Shown here in pieces: positions 9,194 through 17,212 of a stretch of DNA of 64,000 nucleotides. The stretch's first letter is position 1. Each line of letters starts with the position of its first letter. Below the pieces are notes generated by a model. It did not search any database, was not told the origin of the DNA, and saw nothing but the letters and a program-made list of their open reading frames with translations. Source of the stretch: Rhizobium sp. Pop5 (GTDB taxonomy: Bacteria > Pseudomonadota > Alphaproteobacteria > Rhizobiales > Rhizobiaceae); contig NZ_CP099399.1 of assembly GCF_024721175.1 (NCBI RefSeq), positions 2,604,001 through 2,668,000 of the forward strand, read 5' to 3'. A program made the translations under genes and the position numbers.

Positions 9194-10297
9194 GTGATCT
9201 CTAACATTTCTCGACTGCTTTCACTTTCTACTGCGATGATCGTGGCTTCGACCGCGATTGCCGCTGCTGAGCCGAGCGCTGAACTTATCGCTGCCGCCAA
9301 GAAGGAAGGCACCCTGACGACGATCGCTCTTCCGCACGACTGGTGCGGCTATGGCGACGTCATTGCCGGCTTCAAGGCCAAGTATGGTCTCGAAGTCAAC
9401 GAGCTGAACCCGGATGCCGGTTCGGGCGACGAAGTCGAAGCCATCAAGGCCAACAAGGGCAACACCGGCCCGCAGGCTCCCGACGTCATCGACGTTGGCC
9501 TCTCCTTCGGCCCGTCCGCCAAGAAGGACGGCCTGATCCAGCCTTACAAGGTATCGACCTGGGATTCGATCCCGGACACCGCCAAGGATGCCGATGGCTT
9601 CTGGTACGGCGACTACTACGGCGTTCTCTCGTTCCTCGTGAACAAGGACCTCGTCAAGACATCGCCGGCCGACTGGTCCGACCTGAAGAAGAGCGATTAC
9701 GCAAACAGCGTCGCGCTCGCAGGCGATCCGCGCACCGCCAACCAGGCCGTCCAGGGCGTTTATGCCTCTGGTCTTTCCGCCTCCGGCGGTGACGCAGCCA
9801 AGGCAGGCGCGGAAGGCCTGAAGTTCTTCGCCGAACTGAACAAGGCCGGCAACTTCGTACCGGTCGTCGGCAAGGCTGCTCCGTTCGCACAGGGCTCCAC
9901 GCCGATCATCGTCGCTTGGGACTACAATGCCCTCTCCTGGGGTCAAAGCCTGAAGGGCAACCCTCCGTTTGAGGTCGTCGTTCCGAAGACCGGCGTCGTT
10001 GCCGGCGTCTACGTCCAGGCTATCTCCGCCTTCGCTCCGCACCCGAACGCTGCGAAGCTCTGGATGGAATACCTCTATTCCGACGAAGGTCAGCTCGGCT
10101 GGCTGAAGGGCTATTGCCACCCGATCCGCTTCAACGATCTTGCCAAGAACAACAAGATCCCGAAGGACCTGCTCGACAAGCTGCCGCCGGCAGCAGCCTA
10201 TGAAAAGGCTGTCTTCCCGACGCTCGAAGAACAGGCTGCCGGCAAGGAAGCCATCACCAAGAACTGGGATTCCGTCGTCGGCGCCGCCGTCAAGTAA
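9194..10297 (+). CDS. ABC transporter substrate-binding protein (family 1 type)
   Basis: A 367-residue periplasmic binding protein. It starts at GTG 9194 behind AAGGAGAAC; the hydrophobic stretch to ASTAIAAAEP is a Sec signal with cleavage near residue 25. The mature part (AAAKKEGTLTTIALPHDWCGYGDVIAGFKAKYG as a region) has the look of the iron/thiamine/putrescine/2-aminoethylphosphonate class of binding proteins. It is the first gene of an importer with two permeases and an ATPase, separated from them by an attenuator-like hairpin, which would give the usual excess of binding protein. The ligand is likely a small cation or amine given the neighbouring catabolic genes; not proven. Confidence 0.88.
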   Translation: MISNISRLLSLSTAMIVASTAIAAAEPSAELIAAAKKEGTLTTIALPHDWCGYGDVIAGFKAKYGLEVNELNPDAGSGDEVEAIKANKGNTGPQAPDVIDVGLSFGPSAKKDGLIQPYKVSTWDSIPDTAKDADGFWYGDYYGVLSFLVNKDLVKTSPADWSDLKKSDYANSVALAGDPRTANQAVQGVYASGLSASGGDAAKAGAEGLKFFAELNKAGNFVPVVGKAAPFAQGSTPIIVAWDYNALSWGQSLKGNPPFEVVVPKTGVVAGVYVQAISAFAPHPNAAKLWMEYLYSDEGQLGWLKGYCHPIRFNDLAKNNKIPKDLLDKLPPAAAYEKAVFPTLEEQAAGKEAITKNWDSVVGAAVK

Positions 10298-10309
10298 TCT
10301 CCAATCCTG

Positions 10310-10338
10310 CCTCCCCGCCCAAAAGGCGGGGAGGTTTT
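10310..10338 (+). terminator. Attenuator-type terminator between binding protein and permease genes
   Basis: A perfect ten-base stem (10310-10319 with 10325-10334) and TTTT. Inside an operon, such a hairpin lets most transcripts end after the binding-protein gene and protects its 3' end. Confidence 0.8.
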
Positions 10339-10368
10339 CTCACTCCGACGCCCCAGGATGAGCTTTCC

Positions 10369-11262
10369 ATGAGTACCGTTTCAACGCCAATGGTAAGCAG
10401 CGCCCCCTTGATCAACAAAGACCGCGTGATCGACTGGCTGGGCATTGCACCCTTCCTTATTTTTTCCCTGCTGTTCCTGATTATCCCCACGCTTTATCTT
10501 GTGGCCGGCGCGTTCCTGACGCCTGAGGGCAATTTCACGCTGAAGAATATCGGCGATCTCTTCACTCCATCGATTATCAGCGCCTATTGGATCAGTATCC
10601 GCGTCTCGGTGGCGTCGGCTCTCGGCGGCGCGCTGATTGGCTTCTTCCTCGCCTGGGCCGTCGTGCTCGGCGGCCTGCCCGCCTCCGTGCGCTCGACGCT
10701 TCTGACCTTCTCCGGCGTCGCCTCGAATTTCGCCGGCGTGCCGCTCGCCTTCGCCTTCCTCGCAACGCTCGGCCGCACCGGCCTCGTGACGGTCCTGCTG
10801 CGTGAATATTTTGATTTCAATCTTTACAGCACCGGCTTCAACCTGCTGTCCTTCTTCGGCCTCACCATCACTTACATGTATTTCCAGATCCCGCTGATGG
10901 TGCTGATCCTGACGCCGGCGCTTGACGGCATGAAGAAGGAATGGCGCGAAGCTTCGCAGATTCTCGGCGCAACCAACCGCCAATACTGGACGATGGTCGC
11001 AATGCCCATCCTCTGGCCGAGCCTGCTCGGCACGACGCTGTTGCTCTTCGCAAACGCCTTCGGCGCCATCGCCACCGCCTTCGCGCTGACCGGCAGCTCG
11101 TTGAATATCGTGCCGATCCTGCTCTACGCTCAGATCCGCGGCGACGTCCTGCACAATGCCAATCTGGGTTACGCCATCGCGCTCGGCATGATCGTCATAA
11201 CAGGCGTCTCCAACATCCTTTACCTCATGCTGCGCATGCGCGCCGAACGGTGGCAGAAATGA
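10369..11262 (+). CDS. ABC transporter permease (first of pair)
   Basis: A 297-residue inner-membrane permease with about six hydrophobic segments. The cytoplasmic EAA loop is visible as EWREASQILGATNRQYW with the conserved glycine, so it docks to the ATPase encoded downstream. The stop overlaps the next permease start by four bases (ATGA), showing translational coupling. It belongs to the PotB/CysT-like half of the importer fed by the binding protein at 9194. Confidence 0.9.
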   Translation: MSTVSTPMVSSAPLINKDRVIDWLGIAPFLIFSLLFLIIPTLYLVAGAFLTPEGNFTLKNIGDLFTPSIISAYWISIRVSVASALGGALIGFFLAWAVVLGGLPASVRSTLLTFSGVASNFAGVPLAFAFLATLGRTGLVTVLLREYFDFNLYSTGFNLLSFFGLTITYMYFQIPLMVLILTPALDGMKKEWREASQILGATNRQYWTMVAMPILWPSLLGTTLLLFANAFGAIATAFALTGSSLNIVPILLYAQIRGDVLHNANLGYAIALGMIVITGVSNILYLMLRMRAERWQK

Positions 11263-12047
11263 AAGCTCAACGTCTTGGAGCCTGGATCGCCATCATTCTG
11301 GGTGCATCCTATTTCGTCATTCCGCTCATCGGCACCGTCGAGTTTTCGCTGCGCATGCGCCGCGGCGAGTACAGCTTCGATGCCTATCAGTCGGTCTTTT
11401 CGGATTCGCAATTCCACGAGACCTTCGGCTATTCGATGCTGATGGCATTGCTCACCATCATCTTCGGCATGCTGCTCGTCGTGCCGACGGCTTACTGGGT
11501 GCGCCTGCGCCTGCCGCAGATGCGTCCGGTCGTCGAGTTCATCACGCTGCTGCCGCTCGTCATTCCGGCGATCGTCATCGTCTTCGGTTATCTCAGGATG
11601 TACAACTCGTCGTCCTATCTGCCCATGACGAGTTCGTCGATGGGCACCAACGTGTTGCTGGTCTTCTCCTATATCACGCTGTCGCTGCCCTACATGTACC
11701 GCGCCGTCGATACCGCGATGCGCGCCATCGACGTCCGCACGCTGACGGAAGCGGCCGAAAGCCTCGGCGCGCGCTGGACGACCATCATGTTCAAGTGCAT
11801 TTTCCCGAACGTCATGAGCGGCGTGCTCTCGGGCGCCTTCATCACGCTCGCGATCGTCATGGGCGAATTCACCTTCGCCGCGCTGCTCAACCGCCCGGCC
11901 TTCGGTCCGTACCTGCAGCTCGTCGGCGCCAACAAGGCCTATGAGCCTTCGGCGCTCGCCGTCATCGCCTTCTCGATCACCTGGCTCAGCATGGGCCTGC
12001 TCAATCTCGTTTCCCGCTTCGGCAAAGCCCGCCCGGCAAAGGCTTAA
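11259..12047 (+). CDS. ABC transporter permease (second of pair)
   Basis: A 262-residue PotC-like permease. The ATG at 11259 overlaps the previous stop; a much longer frame reaching back into the previous gene is a shadow. About six membrane segments; the EAA loop reads TEAAESLGARWTTIMFKCIFP. Twelve bases separate its stop from the ATPase start. Confidence 0.9.
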   Translation: MKAQRLGAWIAIILGASYFVIPLIGTVEFSLRMRRGEYSFDAYQSVFSDSQFHETFGYSMLMALLTIIFGMLLVVPTAYWVRLRLPQMRPVVEFITLLPLVIPAIVIVFGYLRMYNSSSYLPMTSSSMGTNVLLVFSYITLSLPYMYRAVDTAMRAIDVRTLTEAAESLGARWTTIMFKCIFPNVMSGVLSGAFITLAIVMGEFTFAALLNRPAFGPYLQLVGANKAYEPSALAVIAFSITWLSMGLLNLVSRFGKARPAKA

Positions 12048-12059
12048 GGTAACTGGCTC

Positions 12060-13121
12060 ATGTCTTTTCTCACACTGACCAACATTCAGAAATCCTTCGG
12101 CCCGGTTCAGGTCGTCAAGAACTTCAACATGAACATCGAGAAGGGCGAATTCGTCTCCTTCCTCGGGCCGTCGGGCTGCGGCAAGACGACCGTTCTGCGC
12201 ATGATCGCCGGCTTCGAAACGCCGACCGGCGGCACGCTGACCATCAACGGCAAGGACCAGGCTTCGCTGAAACCGAACCAGCGCAATATCGGCATGGTTT
12301 TCCAGGCCTACGCCCTGTTCCCGAACATGACGGTGCATGACAACGTCGCCTTCGGCCTCAAGGTCGCCGGCGCGCCGAAGCCCGATATCAATGCCCGTGT
12401 CAAGGAAATGCTCGGCCTGATCAAGCTCGATCACCTGGCCGACCGCTTCCCCTACCAGATGTCGGGCGGCCAGCAGCAGCGTGTAGCACTTGCCCGCGCG
12501 CTTGCCGTCAAGCCGCAGGTGCTGCTGCTCGACGAACCGCTTTCGGCGCTTGACGCCAAGATCCGCGTGTCGCTGCGCGAGGAAATCCGTGCGATCCAGC
12601 AGCAGCTCGGCATCACCACTGTTTTCGTCACCCACGACCAGGAAGAGGCGCTGTCGATCTCCGACCGCATCGTCGTCATGAATGCCGGCAAGGCCGACCA
12701 GATCGGTTCGCCCTTCGAGATCTACAACACGCCGGCAACCCGCTTCGTCGCCTCCTTCGTCGGCACGCTGAACTTGATCGAGGCCAAGGTCGTCGATCCC
12801 GACGCCAACCTCATCCAGATCGGCGATCAGAAAATCACGCTGAAGCAGTCGGTCGCCGCCAACAAGGCCGGCGAAACCATCTCGCTGGCGCTGCGCCCGG
12901 AAGCCGGCTCGCTCTCCGACAGCGCCAGAAGCGATACCGCGCTGACCGGCCAGGTCGTCTCGGCTCACTTCTTAGGCTCGGTCATCCGCACCCGCATGAA
13001 TGTCGGCGGCAACGTCATCTCCTTCGACATGTTCAACAGCCCCGGCACCACGCCACCGCAGGCCGGCGAAACCGTGACGCTGCGCTTCATGGCAGCCGAC
13101 CTGCTGATCATCCGCGACTGA
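12060..13121 (+). CDS. ABC transporter ATP-binding protein (PotA/FbpC type)
   Basis: A 353-residue ATPase with Walker A GPSGCGKTT (about residues 36-44), the Q-loop VFQAYALFP, signature MSGGQQQR, Walker B LLLDEPLSALD and the switch histidine in VTHDQEEA; the C-terminal third is a TOBE-type domain (SLALRPEAG). It powers the importer of the two preceding permeases. A strong terminator lies 22 bases after the stop, so the RpiR-led unit ends here. Confidence 0.93.
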   Translation: MSFLTLTNIQKSFGPVQVVKNFNMNIEKGEFVSFLGPSGCGKTTVLRMIAGFETPTGGTLTINGKDQASLKPNQRNIGMVFQAYALFPNMTVHDNVAFGLKVAGAPKPDINARVKEMLGLIKLDHLADRFPYQMSGGQQQRVALARALAVKPQVLLLDEPLSALDAKIRVSLREEIRAIQQQLGITTVFVTHDQEEALSISDRIVVMNAGKADQIGSPFEIYNTPATRFVASFVGTLNLIEAKVVDPDANLIQIGDQKITLKQSVAANKAGETISLALRPEAGSLSDSARSDTALTGQVVSAHFLGSVIRTRMNVGGNVISFDMFNSPGTTPPQAGETVTLRFMAADLLIIRD

Positions 13122-13142
13122 TCCGGCAACGCAACTCGTGCG

Positions 13143-13171
13143 AAAGGCGCCGCCGACGCGGCGCCTTTTTT
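13143..13171 (+). terminator. Intrinsic terminator of the ABC importer operon
   Basis: An 11-base GC-rich stem (13043-like geometry at 13143-13153 with 13158-13168), four-base loop CGAC, followed by TTTTTT. Confidence 0.92.
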
Positions 13172-13317
13172 CATTTCAGGCCGCCCGAACTGTCAGAAAA
13201 GGTGATGCAGCCATCACGACAAAGCGCTTGAACTCTCCCAGCTCCGTGGCAGAAGTTGAATAAACCAAATGAGCCGGGCAGCCGGCGGCCCGGTATTTTA
13301 CGCGATGGGATATTTCA

Positions 13318-13623
13318 ATGATTACCTGCCACCTGCGCTATGTGATCGATCCATACAAGCTTGCCGAATTCGAGGAATATGCCCGGCTCTGGATTCCGAT
13401 CGTCAACAGGATGGGCGGCACCCATCACGGTTATTTTCTGCCCTCTGAAGGCGCCAACAACATTGCCGTGGCATTGTTTTCCTTCCCGAGCCTTGCTGCC
13501 TACGAGGATTATCGCACGCGCATGGCAAGCGATCCCGAATGTAAGGCTGCTTTCGAACTCGACAAACGCAACCGAAGTATCGTCAGCTATGAACGCAGTT
13601 TCATGCGGCCTGTGCTCGGCTGA
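13318..13623 (+). CDS. NIPSNAP family protein
   Basis: A 101-residue protein with the alpha/beta-barrel pattern of NIPSNAP proteins: ITCHLRYVIDPYKLAEFEEYARLW at the start, GGTHHGYFLPSEG in the middle and FPSLAAYEDYRTRMASDP later. These proteins are dimeric ferredoxin-like folds of poorly known function, often near metabolic genes. It stands alone between the ABC operon terminator and an insertion sequence. An intrinsic terminator once lay just after it; that structure is now split by the insertion. Confidence 0.85.
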   Translation: MITCHLRYVIDPYKLAEFEEYARLWIPIVNRMGGTHHGYFLPSEGANNIAVALFSFPSLAAYEDYRTRMASDPECKAAFELDKRNRSIVSYERSFMRPVLG

Positions 13624-13671
13624 TCGAGCCCGCGCGCCGGCTGGAAGCAAAAAGCCCCGCACGCTTGAACA

Positions 13672-13708
13672 GACCCCCGAAAGTTGGACACCCAACTTCG
13701 GGGGTTTT
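13672..13708 (+). terminator. Hairpin at IS left end, in front of orfA
   Basis: CCCCCGAAAGTTGG pairs with CCAACTTCGGGGG (one bulged A) around a three-base loop and is followed by TTTT, ending three bases before the orfA ATG. It can stop transcripts entering from the NIPSNAP side or hide the ribosome site in them, a usual guard against outside activation of transposase. Confidence 0.7.
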
Positions 13709-13710
13709 GC

Positions 13711-14247
13711 ATGTCCAAATACAGCAGCGCATTCAAGCAAGAAGTCATTGAGTATTACGGTTGTGGTGAGCGTAGCTACCGGGAGGTAGGTCTGCGCTTC
13801 GGGCTTGATTATTCGATGGTGCGGCGGTGGGTCGCCAGCCACGCGGAGCATGGCTTGGCGGGCTTGGCACGTAAACATAGTCACTATGATGCGCAGTTCA
13901 GACTATCGGTCCTCGAACGTATGTGGAAAGATGGTCTGTCCCGTCGACAGGCGGCCGCGCTTTTCGACATTCGCAACGCCGGTAGCCTCTCAGTCTGGGA
14001 GAGGCAATATGAGCGCGGTGGGCTTGAGGCCCTTGTCCCGCGCCGGAGAGGCAAACCGCGATCGATGCCCGAGCCCCCTACCACGGACACCAGCACGGAT
14101 GGAGCGCAGGATGACGCTGCCAAGAGCCGCGAGGAATTGCTGGCGGAACTGGCCTATCTGCGCATGGAGAACGCCTACCTAAAAAAACTGGAGGCCTTAA
14201 CGCAGGCGCGTCACGCGCCGAACGGACGCAAGCCGTCCAGGCGTTAA
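13711..14247 (+). CDS. IS3-family transposase OrfA
   Basis: A 178-residue OrfA. The N-terminal half has helix-turn-helix pairs (YREVGLRFGLDYSMVRRWV and later SRRQAAALFDIRNAGSLSVW), which bind the terminal repeats. Near the end the segment LLAELAYLRMENAYLKKLEAL is a leucine-zipper-like coiled coil for multimer formation. I start at MSKYSSAF, the ATG at 13711 right after the left-end hairpin. The run of seven A at 14181 allows a -1 shift into the OrfB frame to make the full transposase; unshifted ribosomes stop at 14247. Confidence 0.92.
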   Translation: MSKYSSAFKQEVIEYYGCGERSYREVGLRFGLDYSMVRRWVASHAEHGLAGLARKHSHYDAQFRLSVLERMWKDGLSRRQAAALFDIRNAGSLSVWERQYERGGLEALVPRRRGKPRSMPEPPTTDTSTDGAQDDAAKSREELLAELAYLRMENAYLKKLEALTQARHAPNGRKPSRR

Positions 14248-15080
14248 GGCCGCAGCATCCGCTCGACGGGCTGCTGGCGCTTTCGGGCCTGGCGCGCAGC
14301 ACGTTCTATTATAGGCAGAAGGTGCTCTCCTCCGGCGACCGACATGCGGCCCTGAAGGTGACGATCCGATCGATCTTCGATGAACACAAGGGACGCTACG
14401 GCTATCGTCGGGTGACGGCGGCGATCCGTGGCCGCGGAGAGGCGGTCAACCACAAGACTGTCCAGCGGCTGATGGTCGAGATGAGGCTGAAGTCCCTGGT
14501 TCGGCCGAAGAAGTACCGCTCTTACAGGGGCCAGGCCGGGCACGTCGCGCCAGATCTCATCCAACGACAGTTCGCTGCCAGGCGCATGAACGAGAAGTGG
14601 GCAACCGATGTCACCGAGTTCAATGTCGCCGGCGAGAAGCTCTTCCTGTCGCCGGTCATGGACCTCCACAATGGCGAGATCATCGCGTATGAGATGGCGA
14701 GGCGGCCGATCTTCAAGCTGGTCAGGGACATGCTCAACAAGGCATTGACCAAGCTCGATGACGATGACAGGCCGATCCTGCATTCCGATCAGGGATGGCA
14801 ATATCAGATGCCAGAGTGGAGCCGTATGCTCCAACAAGGCAATGTCGCCCAAAGCATGTCACGCAAGGGCAATTGCCTCGACAATGCCGCCATGGAGAGC
14901 TTCTTTGCCACGCTCAAGTCCGAGTTCTTCCATCCCAATCAGTTCGACAGCATCGACAATCTGCGAGACGGAATCGACGAATACATCCGCTACTACAACA
15001 ACGATCGCATCAGGATGAAACTCAAAGGGCTGAGCCCTGTGAAATACAGGACCCAGCCCTCAAATCATCCCAGCCTATGA
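14187..15080 (+). CDS. IS3-family transposase OrfB (DDE integrase domain)
   Basis: The frame entered by -1 slippage at 14181-14187 runs open to 15080. Without slippage the first possible start is a GTG at 14322. It holds the retroviral integrase-type core of IS3 transposases: an HTH_21-like region (LARSTFYYRQ, then HKGRYGYRRVTAAI), first Asp in KWATDVTEF, second Asp in HSDQGWQYQ and the Glu in CLDNAAMESFFATLKSE, all three catalytic residues present. The C-terminus (YIRYYNNDRIRMKLKGLSPVKYR as a region) is standard. It performs cut, circle formation and strand transfer of the element. Confidence 0.92.
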   Translation, partial: TGGLNAGASRAERTQAVQALRPQHPLDGLLALSGLARSTFYYRQKVLSSGDRHAALKVTIRSIFDEHKGRYGYRRVTAAIRGRGEAVNHKTVQRLMVEMRLKSLVRPKKYRSYRGQAGHVAPDLIQRQFAARRMNEKWATDVTEFNVAGEKLFLSPVMDLHNGEIIAYEMARRPIFKLVRDMLNKALTKLDDDDRPILHSDQGWQYQMPEWSRMLQQGNVAQSMSRKGNCLDNAAMESFFATLKSEFFHPNQFDSIDNLRDGIDEYIRYYNNDRIRMKLKGLSPVKYRTQPSNHPSL

Positions 15081-15138
15081 ACCGTCCAACTTTATGGGGT
15101 CAGTTCACGCTGGCGGGGCTATTCGTTCCGTCATCCGC

Positions 15139-16140
15139 TCAGCGGATCGCCCGGTCGTCGGCATCGAAGCGATGCACGCGCGCCTGGTCCGGCGTCGCAT
15201 AGACGATTTCGTCGGGCTCATACTGGTGCTCGCCGAAGAGGCGCGCCGTCAGCAGGCCGCACTGGTCGGATTCCAGATAGATGATCGTGTCGGCGCCGAG
15301 ATGCTCGACATGCACGACCTTCGCAGCCCAGCTCCCCTGCTCGCGCGACAGCGTCATGTGTTCGGGGCGCACCCCGATCGTCTTGGCGCTGTGATCACCG
15401 ACCTTCTCGCCGGGGATGAAATTCATCTGCGGCGAACCGATAAAGCCTGCGACGAAAACATTGGCCGGGCGGCTGTAGAGTTCCATCGGCGAGCCGATCT
15501 GCTCGATCGTGCCGGCATTCAGCACCACGATCTTGTCGGCAAGGGTCATCGCCTCGACCTGGTCGTGGGTGACGTAGATCATCGTCGCCTTCAGACTGCG
15601 GTGCAGCCGGGCGATTTCCAGGCGAGTCTGGACGCGCAGCGCCGCATCGAGGTTCGACAACGGCTCGTCGAACAGGAAAAGTTCCGGTTCGCGCACGATG
15701 GCGCGGCCGATCGCGACGCGCTGGCGCTGGCCGCCGGATAGTTCGGCCGGCCGCCGCGCCAGATAGGGTGCGAGTGAGAGCATGCCGGACGCCTTGCTGA
15801 CGCGCTTGTCGATCTCGTCCTTGGGCGTGCCGGCCTGCTTAAGGCCAAGCCCCATATTGTCCTTCACCGTCAGGTGCGGATAGAGCGCATAGGACTGGAA
15901 CACCATGGCGATGCCGCGTTTGGCCGGCGGCGTCAGCGTTTCGTCGCGGCCATTGATGACGACGGCGCCCGAGGTGATATCCTCCAGGCCCGCAATGCTG
16001 CGCAGCAGCGTCGATTTCCCGCAGCCCGACGGCCCGACGAAGATGACGAATTCGCCGTCCTTGACTTCGAGGTCGATGCCTTTCAGCACCTCATGCGTGC
16101 CATAGGTCTTGCGGATGGATTTGAGTTGAAGCGATCCCAC
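15139..16140 (-). CDS. Sugar ABC transporter ATP-binding protein (MalK/UgpC type)
   Basis: A 333-residue ATPase: Walker [11 protein letters not shown]-loop [10 protein letters not shown], signature LSGGQRQR, Walker [15 protein letters not shown] and THDQVEA, then a MalK-type regulatory/TOBE part (IGVRPEHM). It is the last gene of a leftward unit with two permeases and an oxidoreductase, ten bases after the latter. The terminator expected just downstream is broken by the insertion sequence, so its transcript may now run on into the element in antisense. Confidence 0.92.
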   Translation of the reverse strand: MGSLQLKSIRKTYGTHEVLKGIDLEVKDGEFVIFVGPSGCGKSTLLRSIAGLEDITSGAVVINGRDETLTPPAKRGIAMVFQSYALYPHLTVKDNMGLGLKQAGTPKDEIDKRVSKASGMLSLAPYLARRPAELSGGQRQRVAIGRAIVREPELFLFDEPLSNLDAALRVQTRLEIARLHRSLKATMIYVTHDQVEAMTLADKIVVLNAGTIEQIGSPMELYSRPANVFVAGFIGSPQMNFIPGEKVGDHSAKTIGVRPEHMTLSREQGSWAAKVVHVEHLGADTIIYLESDQCGLLTARLFGEHQYEPDEIVYATPDQARVHRFDADDRAIR

Positions 16141-16150
16141 TGGTTATTCC

Positions 16151-17212
16151 TTATAATCTGACCGGCTGGCCGGTACGCACGCTCTCGTCGGCGGCAAGGC
16201 AGATGCGCAGCGACGCCACCGCATCCGCCATATGGCGATCGAGGTTCAGATCCTCGCGGATCGCCCTCAGCATGAAGGCCTGTTCCAGGTCGCAGAGCGC
16301 CTGATGACCGGGCTCGCCCGTCATCCTCATGTCCTGGTCGGGCCGGATGAACTTGCCGTCCGGGCCGGTCTCGGCCGTGTGCAGACGGATCACCGATGTC
16401 TTGGTGTGGGTGTCGATATCGTCCGACTTGGCGTTCGGGTCCATGACGATCGATACCGCGCCCTTCGGCGACATCACGTCCTTGACGAAGAAGGCGGTCT
16501 CCGAAATCATCGGCCCCCAACCGGCCTCGTACCAGCCGACCGAGCCGTCCTCGAACAGCACCTGCAGGTGACCGTAATTATACATGTCGTCGGCGATCTC
16601 CTCCGACATCCTGAGCCCCATGCCGCGGACCTCGACGGCCTTCGCATCGGTGATCTGGCACATGACGTCGACATAATGCACACCGCAATCGACGATCGGC
16701 GAAGTCGTGCGCATCAGCGACTTGTGCGTCGCCCAGGTCGGGCCGCTGGACTGCTGGTTGAGGTTCATGCGGAAGACGTAAGGCGGGCCGAGCTTGCGCG
16801 CCTCCTCGATCAGCTTCATCCAGGACGGGTGATGGCGAAGGATATAGCCGATCGCCAGCTTGCGACCCGCCTTCTCAGCTGCCGCCACGACCCGTTCGGC
16901 GTCGGCAACAGTGGTCGCCAGCGGCTTCTCCACGAAAACATGACAGCCGGCCTCGAAGGCAGCGACGGCATAATCGGCATGGCTGTCGGAATAGGTGTTG
17001 ATCGAGCAGAGGTCCGGCTTCAGCTCGGCAAGCGCCGTCGCGAAGTCGGGGTGAACCGTATAGCCCTGCAGTTCAGGCTCCAGCGCCGGCGTCGAGCGGT
17101 TCACGAGACCGACGATCTCGAAGCCCGGATTGTTGTGATAGGCGAGCGCGTGGCTGCGGCCCATATTGCCGAGGCCGGCAACGAGGACACGGATCGGTTT
17201 ATCCTGGCTCAT
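16151..17212 (-). CDS. Gfo/Idh/MocA family oxidoreductase
   Basis: A 353-residue NAD(P)-dependent dehydrogenase. The Rossmann motif is VLVAGLGNMGRSHALAY at the N-terminus; the EKP box (FVEKPLATT) near residue 95 is the family mark, and VDCGVHYVDV near 180 carries the conserved histidine. Family members oxidise or epimerise sugars, inositols and related compounds. It overlaps the upstream permease by four bases and precedes the ATPase, so it probably acts on the sugar that the importer brings in. Confidence 0.9.
   Translation of the reverse strand: MSQDKPIRVLVAGLGNMGRSHALAYHNNPGFEIVGLVNRSTPALEPELQGYTVHPDFATALAELKPDLCSINTYSDSHADYAVAAFEAGCHVFVEKPLATTVADAERVVAAAEKAGRKLAIGYILRHHPSWMKLIEEARKLGPPYVFRMNLNQQSSGPTWATHKSLMRTTSPIVDCGVHYVDVMCQITDAKAVEVRGMGLRMSEEIADDMYNYGHLQVLFEDGSVGWYEAGWGPMISETAFFVKDVMSPKGAVSIVMDPNAKSDDIDTHTKTSVIRLHTAETGPDGKFIRPDQDMRMTGEPGHQALCDLEQAFMLRAIREDLNLDRHMADAVASLRICLAADESVRTGQPVRL

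Larger units (their letters stand above)
13666..15107 (+). mobile_element. Complete IS3-family (IS150-like) insertion sequence
   Basis: The element is 1442 bp. Its ends are imperfect inverted repeats starting TGAAC(A/T)GACCCC and ending GTTGGAC, with the TG...CA termini of IS3-family elements. A four-base direct repeat CGCT abuts both ends (13662-13665 and 15108-15111), the expected target duplication. It carries overlapping orfA and orfB in the IS150 arrangement. Both frames are open, the frameshift site is intact and the ends match, so nothing visible prevents it from being active. Confidence 0.93.
13646..15120 (-). terminator. Minus-strand intrinsic terminator split by an insertion sequence
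   Basis: The arm AGCCCCGC (13653-13660) stands left of the insertion sequence and its exact complement GCGGGGCT (15113-15120) right of it. With the element and one copy of the CGCT target duplication removed, the arms close a six-base loop, and on the minus strand five T follow. It would have ended the leftward sugar-importer operon. Confidence 0.8.

Noticed and set aside
11220-12968. 582-codon minus-strand frame
   Set aside because: Antisense to the second permease and ATPase genes, which are fully supported.
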